Notes: a model not told the origin generated them from the letters alone. 64,000 nt of DNA from Pseudomonas sp. F(2018) (GCF_005508865.1 NZ_SCOM01000004.1:62001-126000), one strand, 5' to 3'. Counted from the first letter of the stretch, positions 30,465 through 42,506 are shown. Numbers and translations are program-made.

Positions 30465-32261
30465 TCAGCCCTTGAGGCTGGCGATAAAGGCGCGCCAGCC
30501 GCCGAAGCCGGTGATGTCGCGGGCACCGTCGAGCGCGTACGGCTCGCAGATAAAGCCCTTGACCCAGCGGCCGTCGGCCAGCTGCAGGTTGCCGATGCCC
30601 AGCGGCGGCGGGATCTCGGCGACGAACTCGCCGAAGCGCGCCTGCGGCACATCCCACAGCTCGACGATGATCTCGGCGCCGTCCTCACTGACCCGCGCCA
30701 GGCCCGGCTTGGGCGGCACGGTGCCGGGCAGGGCATAGAGGCGATAGCTGGCGGCACTGGTGGTCTGCTCGACCAGTACGGCATCGCGGGTGAGCAGCTG
30801 GAAGTTCAGCGGCATGCCGGTAAGGTGCGCACCGACCACGGCGACCCGCACGCTGCCCGGGGCCTGGCCGATGGCCGGCTGGGCGGGCAGGGCGCGTTGG
30901 GTGGCGCCCAGCGGCAGGGCGAGGAATTCCTGCCAGCGCTGGCCGAAGGCGGCCAGGGCCTGGTCGTGCCAGGCCGGGGCGATCAGGGTGATGCCGGCCG
31001 GCAGACCGTCGGCACGGAACCCGGCCGGCAGGGCCAGGGCGGCGAGGTCGGCGAGGTTGGTGAAGTTGGTGTAGGTGCCGAACTGGCTGTTGAACAGCAC
31101 AGGCTCGGCCTGCATCTCGGCCAGGGTGCGAATGGTCGGCGAGGTCGGCACCACCAGGGCGTCGAAGCCGGCCAGGGCGTCGTTGATCTGGCGTGCCAGC
31201 TCGGCGCGAATGTACTCGGCCTTGTAGGCATCGCAGGCGCTGTACTTCTCGCCATTCTCGACGATGCCGCGCACCACCGGGTTGATATGGGCGGGCTCGA
31301 CAGCTTCCAGCGCCACCGTGCGCTCGGCGACCCAGGAGCCGTAATAGAGCTGCTCGGCCAGTTCGCGGAAGGGCGTGAAGTCGATGGCCTCGACCTCGGC
31401 GCCCAGCTCGCGCAGCTTGCCCAGCGCCTGCTCGAACACCGCCTGGTTCTGCGCATCGCCGAAGAACTCGGGCGCCGCCGGCATGGCCAGGCGCGGCTTG
31501 GCCGGCATGCCGACCTTGGCGCTATTGGGGTTCTTACGGCTGTAGGCGTCACTGGCATCGAAGCCGCCGGCGATGTTGGCCACGACCTGGGCATCGGCCA
31601 CGGTCAGGGCGAACACCGAGATGCAGTCCAGGGTGCGGCAGGCCGGCACCAGGCCGCTGGTGGACAACCAGCCCTTGGTCGGCTTGAGCCCGACGATACT
31701 GTTGAAGCCGGCCGGCACGCGGCCGGAGCCGGCGGTGTCGGTGCCCAACGAGAAGGCCACCAGGCCGCGCGCCACCACGCTGGCGGAACCGGAGCTGGAG
31801 CCGCCGCTGACGTAATCCGCATCGAAACTGTTGGGCACCGCGCCATAGGGCGAGCGGGTGCCGACCAGACCGGTGGCGAACTGGTCGAGGTTGGTCTTGC
31901 CGATGACGATGGCGCCGGCGGCGCGCAGCTTGGCGACCACGCTGGCATCGGCCTTGGCCGTGTAGGCGAACTCGGGGCAGGCGGCGGTGGTGGGCCAGCC
32001 GGCGGCGTCGATGTTGTCCTTGATGGCGAAGGGCACGCCATACAGCGGCAGCTTGCTCAGGTCGCCGGAGGCTTCGGCCAGGCGCTCGGCCAGCTGATCG
32101 AGCTGGGCCTGCAGCTGAGCCTGGGTCGCCAGGGCGATCCAGGCCGGATCGTCGGCGCTCAGCTCGGCGAGCAGCTCGGCCAGTGTGCTCGGTTGCAGGT
32201 TCTCGCTGCGATAGGCGTGCTGCCATTCACTCAGGGTCCAGCCGAATCCGGGATGGGACAT
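30465..32261 (-). CDS. atzF: Allophanate hydrolase
   Basis: AtzF is an amidase-signature enzyme that hydrolyses allophanate to ammonia and CO2. The 598-residue product has the Lys-cisSer-Ser triad, judged by spacing, at K81 (PFAIKDNIDAAG), S155 (SGGSSSGSA) and S179 (TDTAGSGRVPAG), plus KTNLDQFATGLVGTRSPYG, typical of allophanate hydrolases. The C-terminal domain (about residues 460-598), also family-typical, ends ITGFGGWRAFIASLKG. It is the first gene of atzF-gntR-urtABCDE. No urea carboxylase or carboxyguanidine deiminase, which would supply allophanate, is in the window. Confidence 0.93.
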   Translation of the reverse strand: MSHPGFGWTLSEWQHAYRSENLQPSTLAELLAELSADDPAWIALATQAQLQAQLDQLAERLAEASGDLSKLPLYGVPFAIKDNIDAAGWPTTAACPEFAYTAKADASVVAKLRAAGAIVIGKTNLDQFATGLVGTRSPYGAVPNSFDADYVSGGSSSGSASVVARGLVAFSLGTDTAGSGRVPAGFNSIVGLKPTKGWLSTSGLVPACRTLDCISVFALTVADAQVVANIAGGFDASDAYSRKNPNSAKVGMPAKPRLAMPAAPEFFGDAQNQAVFEQALGKLRELGAEVEAIDFTPFRELAEQLYYGSWVAERTVALEAVEPAHINPVVRGIVENGEKYSACDAYKAEYIRAELARQINDALAGFDALVVPTSPTIRTLAEMQAEPVLFNSQFGTYTNFTNLADLAALALPAGFRADGLPAGITLIAPAWHDQALAAFGQRWQEFLALPLGATQRALPAQPAIGQAPGSVRVAVVGAHLTGMPLNFQLLTRDAVLVEQTTSAASYRLYALPGTVPPKPGLARVSEDGAEIIVELWDVPQARFGEFVAEIPPPLGIGNLQLADGRWVKGFICEPYALDGARDITGFGGWRAFIASLKG

Positions 32262-32301
32262 CTTTCTAGATTCCTTCTTGTATCCAAGTTGGAATTTCCA
32301 G

Positions 32302-32317
32302 AGCAGATGTTGTGCCA
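32302..32317 (-). promoter_or_regulatory. Sigma-54 type promoter upstream of atzF
   Basis: Read on the minus strand, TGGCACAACATCTGCT fits the -24/-12 pattern (TGGCAC-N5-TTGCW) with GG and GC exactly 10 bases apart; only one T of the -12 element is substituted. Transcription would begin near 32290, about 30 bases before the atzF ATG. Nitrogen-limitation control by RpoN and NtrC is expected for urea genes, but no clear NtrC site was found. Confidence 0.6.
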
Positions 32318-32433
32318 GTTCGTTAACTGATTGTTTTGTAAGTTATTTATCTCGCTTGTGCGCGTACGAAGGAGCCGCCGCCGCCCCGTTTGGGGGCCGG
32401 CGGGCTGGGGTGGTGCGCCAGTAGGGGGCGGAG

Positions 32434-33030
32434 TCAGGGGGCGAGGTAGCCACGCACGCCGGTGAAGATGATCTGCGCGGCCAGGGCGCAGACGAACAGG
32501 CCCATCAGGCGGCTGAGGATCTGCAGGCCCTGCTGGCCGAGCAGGCGCTCGACCTTGTCGGAGAGATACAGCACCAGGCCGACCGTGGCGCTGGCAATGG
32601 CGATGGCGATGATGGCGGCCAGCTTGTCGTCCCACTGCGGCTGGCTGATGCCCATCACCAGCAGCGCACCGATGGTGCCGGGGCCGACGGTGAGCGGAAT
32701 GGTCAGCGGCACGATGGTGACGTCCTGCTGCACGTTGTCCGCCTGCACCGCCGACTTGCCCTGGGCCATGCCCAGGGCGGAGATGAACAGCACCGAGCCT
32801 GCACCGATGCGGAAGGCGTCGGCGGTGATGCCGAAGATCTCGAAGATGGTCTGACCGAACAGGTAGAGCAGTACGCTGGACACTAGGGTGCCGAGTGCCA
32901 CCTTCCAGGCCAGCCTCTTGCGCTCCTTGGCGCTATAGCCCGGGGTCAGGCTGATGAAGCAGGACAGCACGAAGAACGGGCTGTAGAGGACCAGCATCTT
33001 TAGATAGACGGTGAACAGCAGCGACAGCAT
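32434..33030 (-). CDS. MarC-family integral membrane protein
   Basis: The 198-residue protein has six predicted helices and MarC/UPF0056 features, including FISLTPGYSAKERKRLAWK near residue 26 and the motif VPLTIPLTVGPGTIGALL. Members of this family were once linked to multiple antibiotic resistance, but that link was withdrawn and their role is unknown. It sits just downstream of retS on the same strand (65-base gap). In PAO1 the gene at this place has been named tspR, a reported RetS modulator, from memory; I cannot confirm equivalence. Confidence 0.85.
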   Translation of the reverse strand: MLSLLFTVYLKMLVLYSPFFVLSCFISLTPGYSAKERKRLAWKVALGTLVSSVLLYLFGQTIFEIFGITADAFRIGAGSVLFISALGMAQGKSAVQADNVQQDVTIVPLTIPLTVGPGTIGALLVMGISQPQWDDKLAAIIAIAIASATVGLVLYLSDKVERLLGQQGLQILSRLMGLFVCALAAQIIFTGVRGYLAP

Positions 33031-33095
33031 GGACAGGGCTCTTCAGGGGCGGACGGGCACAGCATAGAAGGCGATGGTCGACCACCGCCAGCCTA

Positions 33096-35864
<2,769 letters not shown>

Positions 35865-36184
35865 GGCGGAGTCCCTTCTTCGATAGATTTCCGGATTATA
35901 GCTATGGGTAATACACAAAAGGCAGTCGTGGCGGCGGCCTTAGTGGGAGCTTTACCGCATCTTTACCCTGTAACCCGTCCCGAATCGGCAATCGAGACGG
36001 TTTTGCCCAGGCCACTCAGGACGGGGCGTGCTTCTACCATAAATTTGCCGGGCATTAGACTAAGGTCTAATGCCGCTCGTGCAACGCCCGACTAGCCTTC
36101 CTGGTCAGAACAACAATCACAAGAAAAGACGTCCGGGTAAAGGGCGATCCTCGCTCTCTGCCGACTGGCGTCGGGAGGCACCCC
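35865..36184. promoter_or_regulatory. Divergent control region between retS and the MHS transporter
   Basis: This 320-base gene-free stretch carries the retS promoter and the transporter promoter. Its clearest element is the perfect palindrome at 36051-36074. The sequence near retS is A/T-richer (around 35880-35960) and likely holds its promoter. No small open frame stands out. Confidence 0.6.
36051..36074. promoter_or_regulatory. Perfect palindrome upstream of the MHS transporter
   Basis: GGCATTAGAC and GTCTAATGCC form perfect 10-bp arms around TAAG, 111 bases before the transporter ATG. No T-run follows, so it is not a terminator. The core TTAGAC-N4-GTCTAA is an operator-like signal for a dimeric regulator. 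It faintly recalls sites for LuxR-type ErdR/CrbR regulators of acetate and C2 metabolism, but that is from memory and unverified. Confidence 0.55.
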
Positions 36185-37861
36185 ATGAGCGTAGCAACGG
36201 CAGACGCCGGCCAGGCACAGGCCGGACCCATGACCGCCGAGGAGCGAAAAGTCATTTTCGCCTCATCCCTCGGCACGGTCTTCGAGTGGTACGACTTCTA
36301 CCTGTACGGTTCTCTCTCGGCGATCATCGCGGCGCAGTTCTTCTCCGGGGTCAACCCGACCGCGGCCTTCATCTTCGCCCTCATGGCCTTCGCCGCCGGC
36401 TTCGCGGTACGGCCTTTCGGCGCGATCTTCTTCGGGCGCCTGGGCGACCTGGTCGGGCGCAAGTACACCTTCCTCATCACCATCATGATCATGGGCCTGT
36501 CGACCTTTATCGTCGGCATCCTGCCCTCGTATGCCAGTTGGGGCATCGCGGCGCCGATCATCCTCATCGTCCTGCGGCTGTTCCAGGGGCTGGCCCTCGG
36601 TGGTGAATACGGTGGCGCGGCGACCTACGTGGCCGAGCATGCGCCCCACGGCCGGCGCGGCTTCTACACCTCGTGGATCCAGACCACCGCCACGCTGGGT
36701 CTGTTCCTCTCGCTGTTGGTGATCCTCGGCACCCGCACCTGGCTGGGCGAGGAAGCGTTCGCCGCCTGGGGCTGGCGCATCCCGTTCCTGCTGTCGATCC
36801 TGCTGCTGGCCATCTCGGTATGGATTCGCCTGACCCTCAGCGAGAGCCCGGCCTTCAAGAAAATGAAGGAGGAGGGCAAGACCTCCAAGGCGCCGCTGAC
36901 CGAGGCCTTCGGCCGCTGGGAGAATGCCAAGGTGGCGCTGGTCGCCCTGTTCGGCGGCACCGCCGGCCAGGCGGTGGTCTGGTACACCGGGCAGTTCTAC
37001 GCGCTGTTCTTCCTGACCCAGACGCTCAAGGTGGAGGCCGCCACGGCGAATATCCTGATCGCCCTGTCGCTGCTGATCGGTACGCCGTTCTTCATCGTGT
37101 TCGGCTGGCTATCGGACAAGATCGGGCGCAAGCCGATCATCCTCGGTGGCTGCCTGATCGCGGCGCTGACCTACTTCCCGCTGTTCGGCCTGATCACCCA
37201 CTACGCCAACCCGGCGCTGGAGCAGGCCCAGGTTTCGGCGCCGGTGACGGTGGTGGCTGACCCCAACGAGTGCTCGTTCCAGTTCAACCCGGTGGGCACC
37301 GCGAAGTTCGTCACCTCCTGCGACATCGCCAAGGGCTTCCTCGCCCGCAACTCGGTGAACTACGCCAACGAGGAGGCGCCGGCCGGCACCCCGGCGAGCA
37401 TCCGTATCGGCGAGCAGACCATCGCCTCGTTCTCCGGCGCCGGCATGCCGGCCGAGCAGTTCAAGGCCGAGTCCGACGCCTTCAACGCCAGGATGACCGA
37501 GGTGATCCGCGGCGCCGGCTATCCGGCCAAGGCCGACCCGGCGCAGATCAACACGCCGATGCTGGTGCTGCTGCTGACCATCCTGGTGCTGTTCGTGACC
37601 ATGGTTTACGGGCCCATCGCGGCGCTGCTGGTGGAGCTGTTCCCGACCCGCATCCGCTATACGGCGATGTCGCTGCCGTACCACATCGGCAACGGCTGGT
37701 TCGGCGGCTTCCTGCCGACCACCGCCTTCGCTATGGTCGCCGCCACCGGCAACATCTACTACGGGCTGTGGTACCCGATCGTGGTGGCGGTGATGACCTT
37801 CATCATCGGCCTGTTCCTGATGCCGGAGACCAAGGATCGCGATCTGCGTAACTGGCACTAA
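36185..37861 (+). CDS. MFS transporter, metabolite:H+ symporter (MHS) family
   Basis: The 558-residue protein has MHS hallmarks: SLGTVFEWYDFYLYGSL at helix 1, RPFGAIFFGRLGDLVGRKYTF, and LRLFQGLALGGEYGGAATYVAEHAP. It is longer than the usual 430-450 residues because of a soluble stretch of about 100 residues (roughly 350-455) between helices 8 and 9, containing three cysteine/asparagine-rich segments. It resembles Pseudomonas dicarboxylate-type carriers such as PA5530, but the substrate is unproven. GGGAGG precedes the ATG. Confidence 0.87.
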   Translation: MSVATADAGQAQAGPMTAEERKVIFASSLGTVFEWYDFYLYGSLSAIIAAQFFSGVNPTAAFIFALMAFAAGFAVRPFGAIFFGRLGDLVGRKYTFLITIMIMGLSTFIVGILPSYASWGIAAPIILIVLRLFQGLALGGEYGGAATYVAEHAPHGRRGFYTSWIQTTATLGLFLSLLVILGTRTWLGEEAFAAWGWRIPFLLSILLLAISVWIRLTLSESPAFKKMKEEGKTSKAPLTEAFGRWENAKVALVALFGGTAGQAVVWYTGQFYALFFLTQTLKVEAATANILIALSLLIGTPFFIVFGWLSDKIGRKPIILGGCLIAALTYFPLFGLITHYANPALEQAQVSAPVTVVADPNECSFQFNPVGTAKFVTSCDIAKGFLARNSVNYANEEAPAGTPASIRIGEQTIASFSGAGMPAEQFKAESDAFNARMTEVIRGAGYPAKADPAQINTPMLVLLLTILVLFVTMVYGPIAALLVELFPTRIRYTAMSLPYHIGNGWFGGFLPTTAFAMVAATGNIYYGLWYPIVVAVMTFIIGLFLMPETKDRDLRNWH

Positions 37862-37865
37862 CAGC

Positions 37866-37900
37866 CGTAGGGTGGCCTCGCCGCGCAGCGGCAGCCCACC
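37866..37900. repeat. 35-bp dispersed repeat, copy 1
   Basis: A 35-base sequence beginning CGTAGGGTGGCC and ending CAGCCCACC is identical to 55074-55108, 17 kb away. It contains the hairpin CCGCGCAGCGG. It lies between the MHS transporter and the bidirectional terminator, a typical REP-like intergenic location. Confidence 0.75.
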
Positions 37901-37928
37901 GAGCTGGTCTGATCGAGATGCAGAAATG

Positions 37929-37957
37929 AAAAGGCCCCGCAGTGCGGGGCCTTTTTC
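37929..37957. terminator. Bidirectional terminator between the MHS transporter and purD
   Basis: AAAAGGCCCCGC-AGT-GCGGGGCCTTTTT is a near-perfect stem with T-runs on both strands, so it can end both convergent transcripts. Confidence 0.92.
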
Positions 37958-37970
37958 TATCGGCTGGAAA

Positions 37971-39263
37971 TCAGCCTTCGCCGTTTTCGCGGGCGATGGC
38001 GCGGTAGCCGATGTCCTTGCGGTAGAAGCTGCCGTTCCAGCGGATCTGCTCGGCCAGGCGATAGGCCTGCTGCTGGGCGTCGGACACGCTCTTGCCGATG
38101 GCGGTGGCGCACAGCACGCGGCCGCCGGCGGTGACCACTTGGCCAGCTGCATTCAGCGCGGTACCGGCGTGGAACACCTTGCCGTCGATCTTGGCGGCGG
38201 CGTCCAGGCCTTCGATCACGTCGCCCTTGGCGTAGTCGGCCGGGTAACCGCCGGCGGCGATCACCACACCCACGGTCGGACGCGGATCCCAGGTCGCTTC
38301 GACCTTGTCCAGCGCCTTGGCCAGGGCGGCCTCGACCAGCAGCACCAGGGAGCTTTCCAGGCGCACCATGATTGGCTGGGTTTCCGGGTCGCCGAAGCGG
38401 CAGTTGAATTCGATGACCTTGGGCTTGCCGGCCTTGTCGATCATCAGACCGGCATAGAGGAAGCCGGTGTAGACGTTGCCTTCGCTGGCCATGCCGCGCA
38501 CGGTCGGGTAGATCACCTCGTCCATCACGCGCTGGTGCACGTCGGCGGTGACCACCGGAGCCGGCGAGTAGGCGCCCATGCCACCGGTGTTCGGGCCGGT
38601 ATCGGCGTCGCCAACACGCTTGTGATCCTGGCTGGTGGCCATCGGCAGCACGTTCTCGCCGTCGACCATGACGATGAAGCTGGCTTCCTCGCCGTCGAGG
38701 AATTCCTCGATCACCACGCGCGCGCCGGCGTCGCCGAAGGCGTTGCCCGACAGCATGTCGCGCACGGCTTCCTCGGCCTCTTCCAGGGTCATGGCGACGA
38801 TCACGCCTTTACCGGCAGCCAGGCCGTCGGCCTTGACCACGATCGGCGCGCCTTTCTTGCGCAGGTAGGCCAGCGCCGGCTCGACTTCGGTGAAGTTCTG
38901 GTAGTCAGCGGTGGGGATGTTGTGGCGCGCCAGGAAGTCCTTGGTGAAGGCCTTGGAGCCTTCCAGCTGGGCGGCGGCGGCGGTGGGGCCGAAGATGTCC
39001 AGCTTGCGCGCACGGAACAGGTCGACCACGCCCTTCACCAGCGGCGCTTCCGGGCCGACGATGGTCAGCTGCACATTCTTCTCGGCGAAGTCGGCCAGCT
39101 GCTCGATGGCCAGCACGTCGATGCTCACGTTCTCGCACTTGGCTTCGGTGGCGGTGCCGGCGTTGCCCGGGGCGACGAAGACCTTCTCGACGCGCTTGTC
39201 CTGCGCCACTTTCCAGGCCAGGGCGTGCTCGCGGCCGCCGCTGCCGATGATCAATACGTTCAT
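37971..39263 (-). CDS. purD: Phosphoribosylamine-glycine ligase
   Basis: PurD catalyses the second step of purine synthesis, joining glycine to phosphoribosylamine with ATP. The 430-residue product is full length, with the N-terminal [21 protein letters not shown]-grasp segment [25 protein letters not shown] and [23 protein letters not shown] precedes the ATG. It lies downstream of purH on the same strand, but 224 bases of spacer with a long palindromic repeat separate them. Confidence 0.97.
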   Translation of the reverse strand: MNVLIIGSGGREHALAWKVAQDKRVEKVFVAPGNAGTATEAKCENVSIDVLAIEQLADFAEKNVQLTIVGPEAPLVKGVVDLFRARKLDIFGPTAAAAQLEGSKAFTKDFLARHNIPTADYQNFTEVEPALAYLRKKGAPIVVKADGLAAGKGVIVAMTLEEAEEAVRDMLSGNAFGDAGARVVIEEFLDGEEASFIVMVDGENVLPMATSQDHKRVGDADTGPNTGGMGAYSPAPVVTADVHQRVMDEVIYPTVRGMASEGNVYTGFLYAGLMIDKAGKPKVIEFNCRFGDPETQPIMVRLESSLVLLVEAALAKALDKVEATWDPRPTVGVVIAAGGYPADYAKGDVIEGLDAAAKIDGKVFHAGTALNAAGQVVTAGGRVLCATAIGKSVSDAQQQAYRLAEQIRWNGSFYRKDIGYRAIARENGEG

Positions 39264-39278
39264 GGGGTATCTCCTGAC

Positions 39279-39341
39279 CGTAGCCCGGATGCAATCCGGG
39301 GCTTTTGAGTGGGGTGTCCCCGGATTTCATCCGGGCTACGA
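39279..39341. repeat. Paired palindromic repeat (GTAGCCCGG family) between purH and purD
   Basis: Two 23-base arms, starting CGTAGCCCGGATG and ending CATCCGGGCTACG, are inverted with one mismatch around a 16-base spacer. It is the same family as 28256-28282 and 58003-58052. The element could cruciform as DNA or form a large hairpin in the purH-purD message. Confidence 0.85.
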
Positions 39342-39480
39342 CGCAAATCTCTCGGGCCGCGATGGAGCTGGTGGATGCTAGGCGCGGAGGGCTTCGATAA
39401 GCGCAGTTGCCGACTGGCAATGAGCATTAGCGAAGTCGTCCGCAACAACGCAGACGCCTGCTTCAGCGCGGCCGCGCCAC

Positions 39481-41088
39481 TTAGTGGCGAAAGTGGCGCA
39501 TGCCGGTGAACACCATGGCGATGCCGGCTTCGTCGGCCGCGGCAATGACTTCGGCATCGCGCATCGAGCCGCCCGGCTGGATCACCGCGGTGATGCCGAC
39601 CTTGGCCGCATTGTCCAGGCCGTCGCGGAACGGGAAGAAGGCGTCGGAGGCCATCACCGAACCGGCGACCTGCAGGCCGGCGTGTTCGGCCTTGATGGCG
39701 GCGATACGGGCGGAGTTGACGCGGCTCATCTGGCCGGCGCCGACGCCGATGGTCTGGCGGCCCTTGGCATAGACGATGGCGTTGGATTTGACGAACTTGG
39801 CCACTTTCCAGGCGAAGATCAGGTCATGGATTTCCTGCTCGCTCGGCGCGCGCTTGGTCACGATCTTCAGGTCTTCGGCCTTGATCATGCCGATGTCGCG
39901 GCTCTGCACCAGCAGGCCACCGTTGACGCGCTTGAAGTCCCAGCCAGCGGCGCGTTCGGCCGGCCACTCGCCGCACTCGAGCAGGCGCACGTTGGCCTTG
40001 GCAGCGACCACGGCACGGGCTTCGGCGCTGATTTTCGGGGCGATGATCACTTCGACGAACTGACGCTCGACGATGGCTTTCGCGGTCTCGCCATCCAGCT
40101 CGCGGTTGAAGGCGATGATGCCGCCGAAGGCCGACTCGGTGTCGGTGGCGTAGGCCAGGTCGTAGGCCTTGCGGATGCCGCCTTCGGCGTCGGTGGCCAC
40201 GGCCACGCCGCACGGGTTGGCATGCTTGACGATGACGCAGGCCGGTTTGACGAAGCTCTTCACGCATTCCAGCGCGGCGTCGGTGTCGGCCACGTTGTTG
40301 AACGACAGTTCCTTGCCCTGCAGCTGGATGGCGGTGGCGACGCTGGCCTCGCCTTTCTGTGCTTCCACGTAGAACGCCGCGCTCTGGTGCGGGTTCTCGC
40401 CGTAGCGCATTTCCTGGGCCTTGATGAACTGGCTGTTGAAGGTACGCGGGAAGGAACCGCGCTCTTCGGTGCTCAGGGTGTCGCGGCTCTGGTCGATGGT
40501 GCCCAGGTAGTTGGCGATCATGCCGTCGTAGGCAGCGGTGTGCTCGAAGGCCTTGAGGGCCAGGTCGAAGCGCTGGGCATAGCTCAGGCCACCGGCCTTG
40601 AGCGACTCGACGATGCCGGCGTAGTCGCTGGCGTTGACCACGATGGCCACGTCTTTGTGGTTCTTCGCGGCGGAGCGGACCATGGTCGGGCCGCCGATAT
40701 CGATGTTCTCGATAGCGTCGGCCAGGTCACAGCCGGGCTTGGCCACGGTGGCGGCGAAGGGGTAGAGGTTGACCGCGACCAGGTCGATCGGCTTGATGCC
40801 GTGCTGCTCCATCACGTCGCCGTCGAGGGCGCGACGGCCGAGGATGCCGCCGTGGATCTTCGGGTGCAGGGTCTTGACGCGACCGTCCATCATTTCCGGG
40901 AAGCCGGTGTAGTCGGCCACTTCCACGGCCGCGACGCCGTTGTCCTTGAGCAGCTTGTAGGTGCCGCCGGTGGAGAGGATTTCCACGCCCAGGCTGACGA
41001 GCTCACGGGCGAACTCGAGGATGCCGGTCTTGTCGGAGACGCTGATCAGGGCGCGGCGAACGGGGAGGCGGGTGGTCTGGTCGGTCAT
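39481..41088 (-). CDS. purH: Bifunctional AICAR transformylase/IMP cyclohydrolase
   Basis: PurH performs the last two steps of IMP synthesis. The 535-residue product has an N-terminal cyclohydrolase domain ([38 protein letters not shown]) and a C-terminal transformylase domain ([13 protein letters not shown] [24 protein letters not shown], and [12 protein letters not shown]). I chose the ATG at 41088 (MTDQTTRLP), matching family N-termini; another ATG lies four codons upstream. A terminator separates it from the upstream fis gene. Confidence 0.96.
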   Translation of the reverse strand: MTDQTTRLPVRRALISVSDKTGILEFARELVSLGVEILSTGGTYKLLKDNGVAAVEVADYTGFPEMMDGRVKTLHPKIHGGILGRRALDGDVMEQHGIKPIDLVAVNLYPFAATVAKPGCDLADAIENIDIGGPTMVRSAAKNHKDVAIVVNASDYAGIVESLKAGGLSYAQRFDLALKAFEHTAAYDGMIANYLGTIDQSRDTLSTEERGSFPRTFNSQFIKAQEMRYGENPHQSAAFYVEAQKGEASVATAIQLQGKELSFNNVADTDAALECVKSFVKPACVIVKHANPCGVAVATDAEGGIRKAYDLAYATDTESAFGGIIAFNRELDGETAKAIVERQFVEVIIAPKISAEARAVVAAKANVRLLECGEWPAERAAGWDFKRVNGGLLVQSRDIGMIKAEDLKIVTKRAPSEQEIHDLIFAWKVAKFVKSNAIVYAKGRQTIGVGAGQMSRVNSARIAAIKAEHAGLQVAGSVMASDAFFPFRDGLDNAAKVGITAVIQPGGSMRDAEVIAAADEAGIAMVFTGMRHFRH

Positions 41089-41118
41089 TGCAAAGTCCAT
41101 CGGAGCTTAAGATTCAGT

Positions 41119-41140
41119 AAAAAAGGGCGAGCCCTTTTTT
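41119..41140 (-). terminator. Terminator after fis
   Basis: On the minus strand AAAAAAGGGC-TC-GCCCTTTTTT forms a stem followed by a T-run, 36 bases after the fis stop. It should end the dusB-fis transcript before purH. Confidence 0.85.
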
Positions 41141-41175
41141 GTATTGGGGGCCGCCCTTTTCCATGTATTCGAGGC

Positions 41176-41511
41176 TTACAGCAGATCGTATTGCTTGAGC
41201 TTCTTGCGCAGGGTGCCGCGGTTCAGGCCGAGCAGCTCGGAGGCCTTGGTCTGGTTGCCCTTGACATAGTTCATCACGGTCTCCAGCAGCGGCGCTTCGA
41301 CCTCGGTCAGGACCAGGTTGTAGACGTCGGTGACGTCGGCTCCCTCGAGATGGGCGAAGTAGTTGTGCAGTGCCTTCTCCACGCTGTCGCGCAGGGTCTG
41401 GCCCTGCTCGAACGGAGTGTTCAGGTGCTGCTTCAGGTTGGCGTTGTCGCTCACGGGTACTGCCCCATCAAAAACTGATTGCTCAAAAAAAGGCTCGGTC
41501 ATCCTCGTCAT
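41176..41511 (-). CDS. fis: DNA-binding protein Fis
   Basis: Fis is a nucleoid protein that bends DNA and modulates rRNA, recombination and growth-phase genes. The 111-residue product has the conserved C-terminal HTH (KGNQTKASELLGLNRGTLRKKLKQYDLL) and the N-terminal beta-hairpin region. The ATG at 41511 overlaps the dusB stop (ATGA) and has GGGG upstream. An in-frame ATG at 41502 lacks a suitable site. The dusB-fis operon is the usual gamma-proteobacterial arrangement. Confidence 0.96.
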   Translation of the reverse strand: MTRMTEPFFEQSVFDGAVPVSDNANLKQHLNTPFEQGQTLRDSVEKALHNYFAHLEGADVTDVYNLVLTEVEAPLLETVMNYVKGNQTKASELLGLNRGTLRKKLKQYDLL

Positions 41512-42506
41512 GCGGCCACCCCTTCTCCTTTATTGTTCTGCTCGGCGAAGAACTGCCGAGCGGCGGTGTACTGCGCGTCCGTACTTTCCAGACGATTGAA
41601 CTCGGCGCGGAACTCGCGGGCGCCGGGTAGCGTTGCCAGGTACCAGCCGACGTGCTTGCGGGCGATGCGTACGCCCATCAGGTCGCCATAGAAGGCGTGC
41701 AGCGCGGCCAGGTGCTCCAGCAGGATTCGTTCTACTTCGTACGGCGTTGGCGCCGGCAGCTCCTTGCCGGTCGCCAGGTAATGAGCGATCTCGCGGAAGA
41801 TCCACGGCCGCCCCTGCGCCGCACGACCGATCAGCAGGGCGTCGGCGCCGGTGGCGTCGAGCACGGCCTTGGCCTTGTGCGGCGAATCGATGTCGCCATT
41901 GGCAAACACCGGAATCGAGATCGCCTGCTTGATGGCGGCGATGGTGTCGTACTCGGCCTCGCCGGTGTACAGGTCGGCGCGGGTGCGGCCGTGCACGGCA
42001 AGGGCGGCGATGCCGGCCTGCTCGGCGATCTTGGCCACGGTGATGCCGTTCTTGTTCGCGCGATCCCAGCCGGTGCGGATCTTCAGGGTCACCGGCACGT
42101 CGACCGCACTGACCACGGCGTTGAGGATCGCCGTCACCAATTCTTCATCTTTCATCAGCGCCGAACCGGCGGCCTTGTTGCAGACCTTCTTGGCCGGGCA
42201 GCCCATGTTGATGTCGATGATCTGCGCGCCCATCTCCACATTGCGACGAGCGGCCTCGGCCAGCATCTCGGGATCGCCACCGGCGATCTGCACCGAGCGT
42301 GGCTCGGGATCACCGGTATGGATCATGCGCAGGCTGGACTTGCGGCTGTTCCACAGGCGCACGTCGCTGGTGACCATCTCCGAGACCACCAGCCCGGCGC
42401 CGAGGCGCCGGCACAGCTGCCGGAACGGCTGATCGGTGACGCCCGCCATGGGGGCGAGGATCAGCTGATTGGGCAGTGTATAAGGGCCGATGCGTACCAC
42501 CGACAT
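41508..42506 (-). CDS. dusB: tRNA-dihydrouridine synthase B
   Basis: DusB is a flavoenzyme that reduces uridine in the tRNA D-loop. The 332-residue product contains APMAGVTDQPFRQLCRRLGA, the catalytic-cysteine region DINMGCPAKKVCNKAAGSAL, AVHGRTRADLYTGEA and GADALLIGRAAQGRPWIF. The ATG at 42506 (MSVVRIGPYTLPN) is chosen because AGGGA lies six bases upstream; upstream starts have no spacing for a ribosome-binding site. It is coupled to fis. Confidence 0.96.
   Translation of the reverse strand: MSVVRIGPYTLPNQLILAPMAGVTDQPFRQLCRRLGAGLVVSEMVTSDVRLWNSRKSSLRMIHTGDPEPRSVQIAGGDPEMLAEAARRNVEMGAQIIDINMGCPAKKVCNKAAGSALMKDEELVTAILNAVVSAVDVPVTLKIRTGWDRANKNGITVAKIAEQAGIAALAVHGRTRADLYTGEAEYDTIAAIKQAISIPVFANGDIDSPHKAKAVLDATGADALLIGRAAQGRPWIFREIAHYLATGKELPAPTPYEVERILLEHLAALHAFYGDLMGVRIARKHVGWYLATLPGAREFRAEFNRLESTDAQYTAARQFFAEQNNKGEGVAA

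Noticed and set aside
36051..36074. Rho-independent terminator at the palindrome upstream of the MHS transporter
   Set aside because: No T-run on either strand, and it lies upstream of both divergent genes, so no transcript would end here.
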